Below are positions 56,310-64,000 of a stretch of 64,000 nt of DNA, piece by piece. How positions within the stretch are numbered: the first letter of the stretch is position 1; the number at the start of each line of letters is the position of its first letter. Below the pieces are notes generated by a model. The model was given only the letters and a program-made list of their open reading frames with translations. It ran no database searches and was not told the DNA's origin. Source of the stretch: Guyparkeria hydrothermalis (lineage in GTDB: Bacteria; Pseudomonadota; Gammaproteobacteria; Halothiobacillales; Halothiobacillaceae); contig NZ_JAJSED010000001.1 in NCBI RefSeq assembly GCF_023555385.1, forward strand, positions 930,001 to 994,000, read 5' to 3'. Made by a program: the position numbers and the translations under genes.

Positions 56310-56938
56310 GCCGCGCGCCTCCGGCCCGCACCGGCGGGATGGATCATGTCGACCAGGCGAATCGCGTCGGCCTCCATGTCGATCACCAGCTCGTCGACCA
56401 GCCCGCGGAAGTAGCGATGGAAGATGAACGCCGGCACCGCCACCATGATGCCCGCCGCGGTGGTGATCAGCGCCTTGGCGATCCCGCCGGCAAGTAGCTC
56501 GGGTGCCACCGCACCGGCGCCGCTGTAGGAAGTGATTGCCTGAAACACGTCGATGATGCCGATCACCGTGCCGAGCAGGCCCAGCAGCGGCGAGATCAGC
56601 GCGATCGTGCCCAGGGTATTCAGGTAGCGCTCCATCTCGTGCGCCACGTGTCGCCCGGTGTCCTCGATGCGCACCCGCATGCTCTCGGCCGAGTGACTGC
56701 CCTCCAGCCCGGCGGCAAGGATGCGGCCCAGCGGCGAGGTGCGCGACAACTCGTCGAGCCGGCCGGGTGTGATACCGCCCTGCCCCTGCCAGGATTCGAC
56801 CATCCCGACCGGGTCGCCTCCCATGATGCGACGGCGACGCAGTGTGTAAAGACGCTCGAAGATGATCGCCATGGCGATCACCGAAGCGATAATGATGGGC
56901 AGCATCATGCCGCCGCCAGCCAGAACCAGATCAAGCAT
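56306..56938 (-). CDS. exbB: ExbB/TolQ/MotA family proton-channel protein
   Basis: A 210-residue three-helix protein forming the proton-channel stator with the ExbD partner. Visible: N-terminal helix LPIIIASVIAMAIIFERLY, the conserved TIALISPLLGLLGTVIGIID and GGIAKALITTAAGIMVAVPA. First gene of the envelope operon that includes msbA, lpxK and kdsB. A Tol or Ton partner was not found nearby. Confidence 0.93.
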   Translation of the reverse strand: MLDLVLAGGGMMLPIIIASVIAMAIIFERLYTLRRRRIMGGDPVGMVESWQGQGGITPGRLDELSRTSPLGRILAAGLEGSHSAESMRVRIEDTGRHVAHEMERYLNTLGTIALISPLLGLLGTVIGIIDVFQAITSYSGAGAVAPELLAGGIAKALITTAAGIMVAVPAFIFHRYFRGLVDELVIDMEADAIRLVDMIHPAGAGRRRAA

Positions 56939-56993
56939 GTTCTCGGTGGGCCCTCTTCCCTGGAAAAGTCGATTGGATGGTGTGGTTGAAACG

Positions 56994-57027
56994 AAAAACC
57001 GCGCCGTTCGGACGGATCAGAACGGCG
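56994..57027 (-). terminator. Terminator overlapping the end of the DUF4139 gene
   Basis: On the minus strand an 8-bp stem (CGCCGTTC with GAACGGCG) starts within the last codons and stop of the DUF4139 gene and is followed by GCGGTTTTTCG. It should end the aroG-DUF4139 transcript before the exbB operon. Confidence 0.7.
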
Positions 57028-58729
57028 TTATGCGCTTGTCCTCGGGCCAGCGGACCCGATAGGCGAAATCGATCTGCCACGGCTCGTTGGGCGCCAGCTT
57101 GCGCCGGTATGCCCAGACGCCCTTCTGGCCGTCGTAGCCACGCTCGACCGGCTTGGTGGTGTCGGTCAGCGGCTCGACCACGATGTCCGCGTCCAGTGCT
57201 GTCGGCAGACGCATCAGCACGGTCACGGGCACCGCCTGCTCGTGCCGGCTGGTGATGGCAATCTGTCGATGACGCTCAATCTGGCGGAACTTGCCGATCA
57301 CGCCATGCTCCGCGCGCTGGTCTGGCGGACGGCTGTACTCGACTGCCAGGCGCGGGTCGACGCCAAAGCTTAGCTCCACCGGCTCCTCGGGCTTGAGCGC
57401 CGGGCGAGATATCCCCGCCTGCTGCTGGCCGTCGCGATAGACCTCCCAGCGCCCGGCCGGCAGCGGATGAACGATGTTCGGTTCGAACTCGCCCACCACC
57501 ACGGCGTCACGGCTGGACTGCGGTGCGACGCGCAGCTCGATCGCGGCATCGAGCCGCTGGTCAAGCACCGCGAGATTCACGCCGCCCTCACCGCTCGGCA
57601 CCGCCGACGGCTTGTTGATCGCAATCTCAGCGGCGAAGCCGGTGCGGTCCTCGACCCGGGTGCTCCCCGCCCCTGGCGCGCGCTCGGCGAGCATCGCCTG
57701 GGACTTGGCCAGCGGCCGTACGGGGCGGTCGGCCTCGGGGTCGATGAAACCGATGGTCAGCGGGGCCAGTTCCGGCACCGGATAAAAGCGACGCCGGTCG
57801 CTGGTGACGAGCGTCATCGGGACCGCCGGCCAGTCTTCCCCGGTCTGCTGGTGGACCCGCGCGGTCATACGCCAGTCCACGTGGGACTCGGTGGTGTCCA
57901 GTCGCGCCCGGTAGACCGGCTCCCAGCCGGCGTTCTCGACCCGGTACTCGAGCCGCAGGGCATCCTGTCCCGACTCAAGTCCACCGGGATCAGCGTTCAG
58001 CACCACGCCGACGCGCCATCCGGGCGCCTCGGCTTCCAGTTCGTCGAGTGCCTCACGCAGAGCCTGGATGTCCTCACGGATTGTCGCCTGCCGATCGAGC
58101 AAGTCGGCCCGCTCGCGGCTCAGGCGGTTCATAAGGCCGGCCACCGGGCCGTCCTCGCCCCACAGCACGTCCAGATCCGTCCGCTCAGGCACCAACGCGG
58201 CCAACTGGTCGCGCGCGATCCGGCGGCGCAGCGCATTTTCCTCGAGCTGGACCCCCACCTCACGGGCGTCGGCCTGCCGGGTTTCGAGGCGCTGTTCCAG
58301 GCGACGGTAATGCCGCGTTTCGCGGATCACCTCACGTTCCACGCGCACGCCCGCCTCGCTGTCGACCCGTGCGCCGTTGACGCGCAGAGACTCCGTATCA
58401 AGCCCGGCCGGCAGGCCTAGCACCCACAGACGGCCGCCCTGGTCGACCGAATCGAAACGGATACCGGCCGTGGATTCGCCTTTCGCGGCGGTCGCATCGG
58501 CGAGCTCGCCGACCGACAGGATGCGCGTTACCCAGGCACCTGCCGGCGCCACGGTCAGGCGGTCGATGGCCATGATGTGGCCATCGGCACTCTCGATCAG
58601 TGCCTGGATATCCGGCTCGGCGGGCGGTTCGGCAGCCAGCGGGGCGGAGAGCAGCGGCAAACACAGCCCGGCCAGCATCACCGCAAGGCGGTTGCGGCAA
58701 CGGGCCCGTGCGCGGTGCCGTTCAGCCAT
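57017..58729 (-). CDS. Mucoidy inhibitor-like protein (DUF4140/DUF4139)
   Basis: A 570-residue exported protein. A signal peptide (LAVMLAGLCLPLLSAPLAA, about residues 16-36) is followed by a DUF4140-like N-terminal region (IDRLTVAPAGAWVTRI), a coiled-coil segment (RHYRRLEQRLETRQADAREV through DIQALREALDELEAEA), and the DUF4139 C-terminal domain (LEYRVENAGWEPVYRARLDT, EYSRPPDQRAEHG). Function is unknown in bacteria. Start at 58729 overlaps the aroG stop by eight bases. Confidence 0.8.
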   Translation of the reverse strand: MAERHRARARCRNRLAVMLAGLCLPLLSAPLAAEPPAEPDIQALIESADGHIMAIDRLTVAPAGAWVTRILSVGELADATAAKGESTAGIRFDSVDQGGRLWVLGLPAGLDTESLRVNGARVDSEAGVRVEREVIRETRHYRRLEQRLETRQADAREVGVQLEENALRRRIARDQLAALVPERTDLDVLWGEDGPVAGLMNRLSRERADLLDRQATIREDIQALREALDELEAEAPGWRVGVVLNADPGGLESGQDALRLEYRVENAGWEPVYRARLDTTESHVDWRMTARVHQQTGEDWPAVPMTLVTSDRRRFYPVPELAPLTIGFIDPEADRPVRPLAKSQAMLAERAPGAGSTRVEDRTGFAAEIAINKPSAVPSGEGGVNLAVLDQRLDAAIELRVAPQSSRDAVVVGEFEPNIVHPLPAGRWEVYRDGQQQAGISRPALKPEEPVELSFGVDPRLAVEYSRPPDQRAEHGVIGKFRQIERHRQIAITSRHEQAVPVTVLMRLPTALDADIVVEPLTDTTKPVERGYDGQKGVWAYRRKLAPNEPWQIDFAYRVRWPEDKRITPF

Positions 58730-59810
58730 GATCGGGCAGCTCGTCGAGCACACCGCCACCGGCGCGGCGGATGCGCACCGCCTCGGCCAGTCGATGGATG
58801 ACGGCGCGGCTGTCGTCCCAGCCAATGCAGGCATCGGTGATGCTCTGGCCGTAGGTGAGCGACTTGCCCGAAACGACATCCTGACGCCCGGCGATCAGGT
58901 GACTCTCGATCATCGCGCCGACGATGCCGGCATTGCCGCCGGCAATCTGCCCGGCGACGTCTTCTGCCACTTGGATCTGGCGGGCGTGCTGCTTCTGACT
59001 GTTGGCGTGCGAGAAGTCGATCATCAGTCGCTCGGGCATCTCGGCCTGTCGCAGCTGCTCGAGTGCCTCGCTGACACTCGCGGCGTCGTAGTTCGTGGTC
59101 CGACCGCCGCGCAGGATGATGTGGCAGTCCGGATTGCCGCTGGTGGCGAAGATCGCCGAACGGCCGGCCTTGGTCACCGAGAGGAAGTGGTGCGGACGCC
59201 CCGAGGCGCGGATGGCATCTAGCGCCACGCGCAGGCCGCCGTCCGTGCCGTTCTTGAAGCCCACCGGGCAGGACAACCCCGAGGCCAGCTCGCGGTGGAC
59301 CTGCGACTCGGTGGTCCGCGCACCGATCGCACCCCAGCTGATCGAGTCGGAAATGTACTGCGGGCTGATCAGGTCGAGGTACTCGGTCGCGGTAGGCACG
59401 CCCATGTCGGCCAGGTCGACCAGCAGGTGGCGCGCGACGCCCAGCCCCTTGTTGATGTTGAAGCTGCCGTCGAGGTCCGGGTCGTTGATCAGGCCCTTCC
59501 AGCCGACGGTGGTGCGCGGCTTTTCGAAATAGACCCGCATCACCAGGAAGATGTCTTCCTTGACCTCCTCGGCCAGCTCACGCAGGTGGGCGGCGTAGTC
59601 GCGCGCGGCGTCGACGTCGTGGATGGAGCATGGCCCCATCACCACCATCAGGCGGTCGTCGCGGCGCTCGAGAATGTTCTGGATGGTCCGGCGCGCATGA
59701 TCCACCGTCTCCGCACCCTTCTCCGAGAGGACATATTCCGCCCGGAAGACCTCGGGCGGGGTCAGCTGATGGATCTCCTCGATACGCAGGTCGTCGGTCT
59801 GTACGGTCAT
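58722..59810 (-). CDS. aroG: 3-deoxy-7-phosphoheptulonate synthase, class I (AroG type)
   Basis: A 362-residue DAHP synthase that condenses PEP and erythrose 4-phosphate, the first step of aromatic amino-acid synthesis. Signatures: DDLRIEEIHQLTPPEVF, VVMGPCSIHDVDAARDYA, RVYFEKPRTTVGWKGLINDP, GARTTESQVHRELASGLSCP and DFSHANSQKQ. It resembles the feedback-regulated AroF/G/H group, but which amino acid inhibits it cannot be read with confidence. Confidence 0.96.
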   Translation of the reverse strand: MTVQTDDLRIEEIHQLTPPEVFRAEYVLSEKGAETVDHARRTIQNILERRDDRLMVVMGPCSIHDVDAARDYAAHLRELAEEVKEDIFLVMRVYFEKPRTTVGWKGLINDPDLDGSFNINKGLGVARHLLVDLADMGVPTATEYLDLISPQYISDSISWGAIGARTTESQVHRELASGLSCPVGFKNGTDGGLRVALDAIRASGRPHHFLSVTKAGRSAIFATSGNPDCHIILRGGRTTNYDAASVSEALEQLRQAEMPERLMIDFSHANSQKQHARQIQVAEDVAGQIAGGNAGIVGAMIESHLIAGRQDVVSGKSLTYGQSITDACIGWDDSRAVIHRLAEAVRIRRAGGGVLDELPDHG

Positions 59811-59930
59811 CTTCGCTCAACTATTCCGTAGGAAAGCGCCGGATCGGCCATCAGGGCCACCCGGCGCGGGTAATCACGGCCACCATGGTAAAGGCCAAGC
59901 GCATTTTGCGCCATGGGCGACGGCGCGATC

Positions 59931-60779
59931 TCACTGCCCGTCGTCAAAGAGATCCGGCCGGTGCAGGCGACGAACCGGAAACCGTTCCCGCAAGCCGCGC
60001 AGCCACTCGTAGTCCAGCCGGGCGAAACGCACGCAGTCGGGTTCGTTGCCGGCATCGACCAGCACCTGCCCCCAGGGGTCGGCGACCAGGCTGTGGCCGT
60101 ACGTCTCCCGACCGTCGGCGTGCCGGCCGACCTGGGCGGCGGCCACCAGCCACGCGCTGTTCTCGATCGCCCGGGCCCGCGTCAGCACATGCCAGTGCGC
60201 CTGGCCGGTCGTCCGCGTGAACGCCGAGGGCAGACAGAACCAGTCCGCCCCCTGACGAGCCAGTCGGGCGAACAGCTCCGGAAAGCGCAGGTCGAAACAG
60301 GTCGCCATGCCGAGCCGGCCGGCCGGGGTATCGACGAGCACCAGGCTGTCACCGGCACGGAACGTGGCCGACTCGCGATAGCTCTCGCCGTCCGGGAGCA
60401 CCACGTCGAACAAGTGAATCTTGTCGTACTGGGCCACGACCTCGCCTTTTGCATCGATCACCAGACTGCGCGCTGCCACCTGAGAACCGTGCCCGCCCTC
60501 GGCTGGAACGGCAGGCAGCGTGCCCGCCACCAGCCAGATGCCGTGACGACGCGCCATGTCGCACAGCGACTCGATCGCGGCCGGGGTGTCACGCTCGGCC
60601 ATGGCCACCAACTCGGCGGGATGTGCCGGCATCGCCAGCAGGTTCTCTGGCAGTACCGCAAGACAGGCCCCACCCTCGGCCGCCTCGGCGACCAGGCGCT
60701 CGACCACCGGCCGGTTCGCCGACCAGTCGGCCCTACCGTTCATCTGCACGACGGCGACTTCGGGACGTTCACTGTGCAT
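59931..60779 (-). CDS. Carbon-nitrogen hydrolase (Nit/omega-amidase family)
   Basis: A 282-residue nitrilase-superfamily amidase. The Glu-Lys-Cys triad is visible: Glu in LAVLPENLLAM, Lys in QYDKIHLFDV, Cys in GMATCFDLRFPELF. The close match to Nit1/Nit2 spacing suggests deaminated glutathione amidase or omega-amidase activity. Its start overlaps the yhdP-like gene stop by 11 bases, a pairing common in gammaproteobacteria. Confidence 0.9.
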   Translation of the reverse strand: MHSERPEVAVVQMNGRADWSANRPVVERLVAEAAEGGACLAVLPENLLAMPAHPAELVAMAERDTPAAIESLCDMARRHGIWLVAGTLPAVPAEGGHGSQVAARSLVIDAKGEVVAQYDKIHLFDVVLPDGESYRESATFRAGDSLVLVDTPAGRLGMATCFDLRFPELFARLARQGADWFCLPSAFTRTTGQAHWHVLTRARAIENSAWLVAAAQVGRHADGRETYGHSLVADPWGQVLVDAGNEPDCVRFARLDYEWLRGLRERFPVRRLHRPDLFDDGQ

Positions 60780-63700
60780 CGGACTCTCCTCCCGTGACTT
60801 CCGGCAAGGCCGGGATACCGCCGCGCGTCACCTGCGGCTGATCGAAACTGCCACCAATGTGATAGGTCATCGACGGCTCCGGTGCCTCGTCAAGCTGCCT
60901 GAACGTTTCCTGCAGAGCCAGCACCGCACCACCAACCAGGGGCCCACCGGCCACCGTGCCGATCAGGGGCAGCAGCATGCCGAAATCGGCGTAGACGCGC
61001 GCGGTCAGATCGAGTTGCTGATCGACCAGGTTGACGTTGCCGTCGATCAGCGAGCGTATCGACGGGTTGGTCATTTCGAGCTTGTCCACCGTCAGGGTTC
61101 CCCGATCGAGCCGCCACTGCCCCTCCAGGCTCTCGAAATAGAGGCCCTCGCGGGTGACGTCACGGAAATCGAGCCGCAACCGGTCGGTCAGCGCCCCCAG
61201 ACTCATGAGCCCGACTAGGCGGCCTGCCCCGGGATCAATTCCCTTGAGCTGACCTTCGTTGAGGGTGAACCGACCGTGCCCGGCCGCCCGCGACACGGCA
61301 AAGCTCGTCGGACTCCCCGGCCAGGAGATCGACAGGCTCCCCTCCTCGACCGTGCCACCCTGGATGGGCGAATCGCCGTGGATCGCCGCCAGTGCCTGAC
61401 CGAACTCATCACCCTGGAGCATGAGGGACAGGCGAGTCTGCTGCCCGTCGGGGCCGGTGCCCACATTGTCCTCGACCCGACCGCTTCCGGAGACGGACAA
61501 TGCCGGCACAGGCTGCCAGTCGATCCGGTCGATCCGGTAATCGCCACTGCCCTGGCGGGCCGATATCTCGAGCCGCCCCAGCATCATGTCGTCAACACTC
61601 AGATCACGGATCGCCAGCTCGGCGTCGGGCAACGACGCCAGCGGCCATGCCGCCGACGGGGTCGGTGGGGTTGGCAGCTTATCCGTCTCGCGGTGCAGCT
61701 TGAGCTGCTCGAAGCTGCCTTCCAGGCGGCCCGGCGATGCCGCCCCCTGCCCTGCCAGGCGAACCTCGCCACGATTCTCCTCACCGGAGACACCCAGCCA
61801 CCAGCCGTCGCTCCGCGGCGAGAGGCCCAGACTCAGGTCCTCCAACCACCAGTCGCCGAGGCGCAACTGGCCCAGACGGGCATCGAGCCAGATGTCGGCG
61901 GGACCGCCGCCGGTCCCCCCGCTCGTCCCGCCGGACGGCCACTCCACGGACGACCACCAATCGATCCACGGCCCTACGGAGAGCGACGCCAGCGAGATGC
62001 CGACCCGATGGGAGGCATCCGCGCGCCCCTCGCCGACCGTACCGAGGTCGCGGTTGCCCACCCGGCTGCTGGACAGCGCCCCGTCGTCGGCGAAGTCCAA
62101 CTCGGCCCGCCAGGTCTCGGTTCCCTCGATCCGGGCCGAGACGGCATCGACCCGGCCCCTGGCGATCGACAGATCCAGCCGCAGCGGCCAGCTAATGGAC
62201 GAGGGCTTGTTCAACGGCGCCGGCAACCGGCTTTGCCAGCCGGTCAGCGCACTTTCGACCCGTACACCCACAGCACCCTCGCCGTGAGGCACATCGACCC
62301 GTACCCCGACATCGGTGATCCCGTCGATCGATCCGAATACCGCAGCGGCCAGTGGCGTTTCTCCGGACTCACCGAGGGACGAGCGCACAACCGCGGGTGA
62401 CACACTGGTCTGGGCACGGATCCGGGTGCCCTGCACACCGTCCCGCGGGGCGACCTGGGCCCGGAACGGTCGGCCGAGGAACACACCCGACAGGTCGTCG
62501 GCGGAAAAGCGGGTATCGGTGAAGTGCAGATGCCCGGTGACATCGTTCAGCTCCAACCTACCGTCGGTGGTCGACAGGCGGTTCCCGGCGAAGGTGTACT
62601 GCCCGGTCGTGCTCGGCGGCGGCGAGCCGTCGCTCAGGCCGATCAGCAGGTCGAGCGAGAACCGGCCGTTCCCTTCCACCGACAACCAATCGAAGGACGA
62701 GGCACCCACCAGCGGCGTCTGTTCGAGCGTCGAGATCAGCGCCTCGAGGCTCTCTTCACGATCCACCGCCACCTGGAGTTTGGGGGCGTCGAGATCGAAG
62801 ATGCTCACCCGGGAGTCGCCCACCGCCAGTTCGCCGAGCTGTCCCCGCTCGATATCGACGTGATACTGCTTGTTGACGAAGGCCATTTGGCCGCCGGAAT
62901 CGGTCAGCGGCGGCCAGCCCGGGCGGTACGGCAGGGTCACGTCATCGAAGTCGAACACCACCGAGAAATAGCCACCGCCACTGGTGAATGGCGCCCGCGC
63001 GGGATCGCCATGGAAAATGAAGTGCCCGTCATCCACGCGCCCTTGCGCGCCCTCGCCCTCGAGCGCGCGGTCGAGCCAAGCAAGGGTTTCCGAGCCGATC
63101 ACGTGACGCGGCAGGTAAGTCGGTGCCTCACGGGTGTCGTCCAGGTCGAAACCGGTATCAATGCCCAGATACCCGGGGCGGTCGTCGATGGCCTCGCGGT
63201 AGTAGAACCGCCCGGCCAGATCGAGGCTGCCCGAGTTAAGCACGAGGTCGGGGCTGTAAAGTGCCAGGCCCTGGCGATCGAACCAGTACAGCCGACCCTG
63301 GATGTGGTCGATCGGCACCGGCTCGCGGAACATGCCGGGCACGGCCAGAATCAGGTCCCGCTGGTCGACCTGAGCCAACCAGCCGCCCGGCTGCCGATAC
63401 AAGGTGAGGTCCGCGCCCCCTCGGCCTGAGCGGGTACCGATGACCGGCCGCAGCGGCACACCGGTGGTATTACCGAAATCGCGCAGGTTGAGGAACCCCT
63501 CGACCAGACGCCCGCCCTCGAACCGCAGGCGTACGTCGCGGGCCTGCCCACGGGGGACGTTCTGGTCGAGAAGATCGAGGAAATCGGCGGGCAACGGAGC
63601 GGCCGCCAGCCAGACGGCGAGGTGGCCGAGATCGGCATGATTGGTGGCAAACCGCAGTTCCTGCCCGCGATTCTTCAGGCGCACGAATTCGGTGGGCAGC

Positions 63701-64000
63701 ATCGCCCCTTCTACCGGGCGAATCCGGACCGCCTCGGCGTCCAGATCCCAGCCGTCCGCGACGCGCGACCATGCCATCGTGGTCGACACCTCGCTCAGAG
63801 CCGCCTGCTGCGACTTGCCGCCCAGAAATGCTTCGCGTGTCACCGCCAGGTCCTGGATATCGGCCTGCAGGGTGATGCCCTGTAGCCGGCTGTCGCGCCA
63901 GTCGAGCCAGAGCCGCCCGTTGAGCGTGCCCGAGTCCACCCGCGGCATGCCGACCTCGCAACGTATCGGGTCATTGTCGCCGGGACAGCCACCGAGACTG
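60769..64000 (-). CDS. yhdP: YhdP/TIGR02099 family AsmA-like protein (5' end outside window)
   Basis: At least 1076 residues of a very large envelope protein; the N terminus lies beyond the window, and the frame is open to the last base. Typical features: VDIERGQLGELAVGDSRVSI, LSVEGNGRFSLDLLIGL, and the C-terminal AsmA-like core (GHGRFTLNEGQLKGIDPGAG, RLVGLMSLGALTDRLRLDFR). YhdP-type proteins bridge the envelope and help move phospholipids to the outer membrane. An internal ATG at 63948 is not the true start. Confidence 0.9.
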   Translation of the reverse strand, partial: SLGGCPGDNDPIRCEVGMPRVDSGTLNGRLWLDWRDSRLQGITLQADIQDLAVTREAFLGGKSQQAALSEVSTTMAWSRVADGWDLDAEAVRIRPVEGAMLPTEFVRLKNRGQELRFATNHADLGHLAVWLAAAPLPADFLDLLDQNVPRGQARDVRLRFEGGRLVEGFLNLRDFGNTTGVPLRPVIGTRSGRGGADLTLYRQPGGWLAQVDQRDLILAVPGMFREPVPIDHIQGRLYWFDRQGLALYSPDLVLNSGSLDLAGRFYYREAIDDRPGYLGIDTGFDLDDTREAPTYLPRHVIGSETLAWLDRALEGEGAQGRVDDGHFIFHGDPARAPFTSGGGYFSVVFDFDDVTLPYRPGWPPLTDSGGQMAFVNKQYHVDIERGQLGELAVGDSRVSIFDLDAPKLQVAVDREESLEALISTLEQTPLVGASSFDWLSVEGNGRFSLDLLIGLSDGSPPPSTTGQYTFAGNRLSTTDGRLELNDVTGHLHFTDTRFSADDLSGVFLGRPFRAQVAPRDGVQGTRIRAQTSVSPAVVRSSLGESGETPLAAAVFGSIDGITDVGVRVDVPHGEGAVGVRVESALTGWQSRLPAPLNKPSSISWPLRLDLSIARGRVDAVSARIEGTETWRAELDFADDGALSSSRVGNRDLGTVGEGRADASHRVGISLASLSVGPWIDWWSSVEWPSGGTSGGTGGGPADIWLDARLGQLRLGDWWLEDLSLGLSPRSDGWWLGVSGEENRGEVRLAGQGAASPGRLEGSFEQLKLHRETDKLPTPPTPSAAWPLASLPDAELAIRDLSVDDMMLGRLEISARQGSGDYRIDRIDWQPVPALSVSGSGRVEDNVGTGPDGQQTRLSLMLQGDEFGQALAAIHGDSPIQGGTVEEGSLSISWPGSPTSFAVSRAAGHGRFTLNEGQLKGIDPGAGRLVGLMSLGALTDRLRLDFRDVTREGLYFESLEGQWRLDRGTLTVDKLEMTNPSIRSLIDGNVNLVDQQLDLTARVYADFGMLLPLIGTVAGGPLVGGAVLALQETFRQLDEAPEPSMTYHIGGSFDQPQVTRGGIPALPEVTGGESDAQ

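Overview
This is 64 kb of a G+C-rich (about two thirds by eye) gammaproteobacterial chromosome, dense with housekeeping genes. The Kdo/lipid A genes, a TolQR/ExbBD-type pair, AcnB, RF2 with a programmed frameshift, the PcnB-FolK-PanB-PanC order and MetZ (O-succinylhomoserine sulfhydrylase) all fit this class. A complete six-gene Mrp-type Na+/H+ antiporter operon suggests a salt- or alkali-tolerant organism, possibly near the Chromatiales (Ectothiorhodospiraceae/Halothiobacillaceae). That placement is inference from gene content, not a phylogeny.

Layout. 1-3458: a partial ATP-grasp ligase overlapping a GNAT acetyltransferase, divergent from an M20 peptidase, then a DUF815 ATPase. 3682-7425: an accessory-looking stretch with a NERD/zinc-ribbon protein, a membrane-anchored M23-like protein, a nested palindromic repeat and two AT-richer membrane-protein genes. 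Within it, a 131-bp decayed copy of the lysS 3' end and a transcription terminator lie about 0.5 kb downstream of the intact lysS. 7426-18596: lysS, prfB, dacB, hsp20, tilS-accA and pcnB-folK-panB-panC. 18597-25056: the mrp promoter region and mrpA(B)CDEFG. 25086-41938: a PAS-domain membrane sensor with no visible output domain, gltX, an ArnT-like transferase, an FlgT-C-like protein, metZ, yqcC, thiD, yihY, a PduO-type adenosyltransferase, nth, a DUF1841 gene, ycgN, a lone GspE/PilB-type ATPase, a small Cys-rich protein and cfa. 42266-49075: acnB, a NudF-type Nudix hydrolase, a META/MliC-like secreted protein, separate LigD polymerase and phosphoesterase genes, a small Gly-rich secreted protein and four tRNA genes (Glu, Glu, Arg, Asn). 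49275-64000: a secreted GlcG/HbpS-like protein, an Old Yellow Enzyme, DUF2288 and cupin genes, the envelope operon exbB-exbD-msbA-lpxK-trm112-kdsB, a DUF4139 protein with aroG, a nitrilase-family amidase and a partial yhdP.

Most genes work in translation, cofactor synthesis (pantothenate, folate, thiamine, cobalamin), cell-envelope synthesis and ion homeostasis. The observations most worth a second look are: (i) the lysS 3'-end duplication flanking a small membrane-protein gene, which looks like a site-specific insertion or a remnant of one; (ii) a prfB frameshift site whose in-frame stop is UAA rather than the usual UGA; (iii) the multi-stem palindromic repeat at 5818-6042; and (iv) the LigD polymerase and phosphoesterase encoded as separate proteins with no ligase domain nearby.
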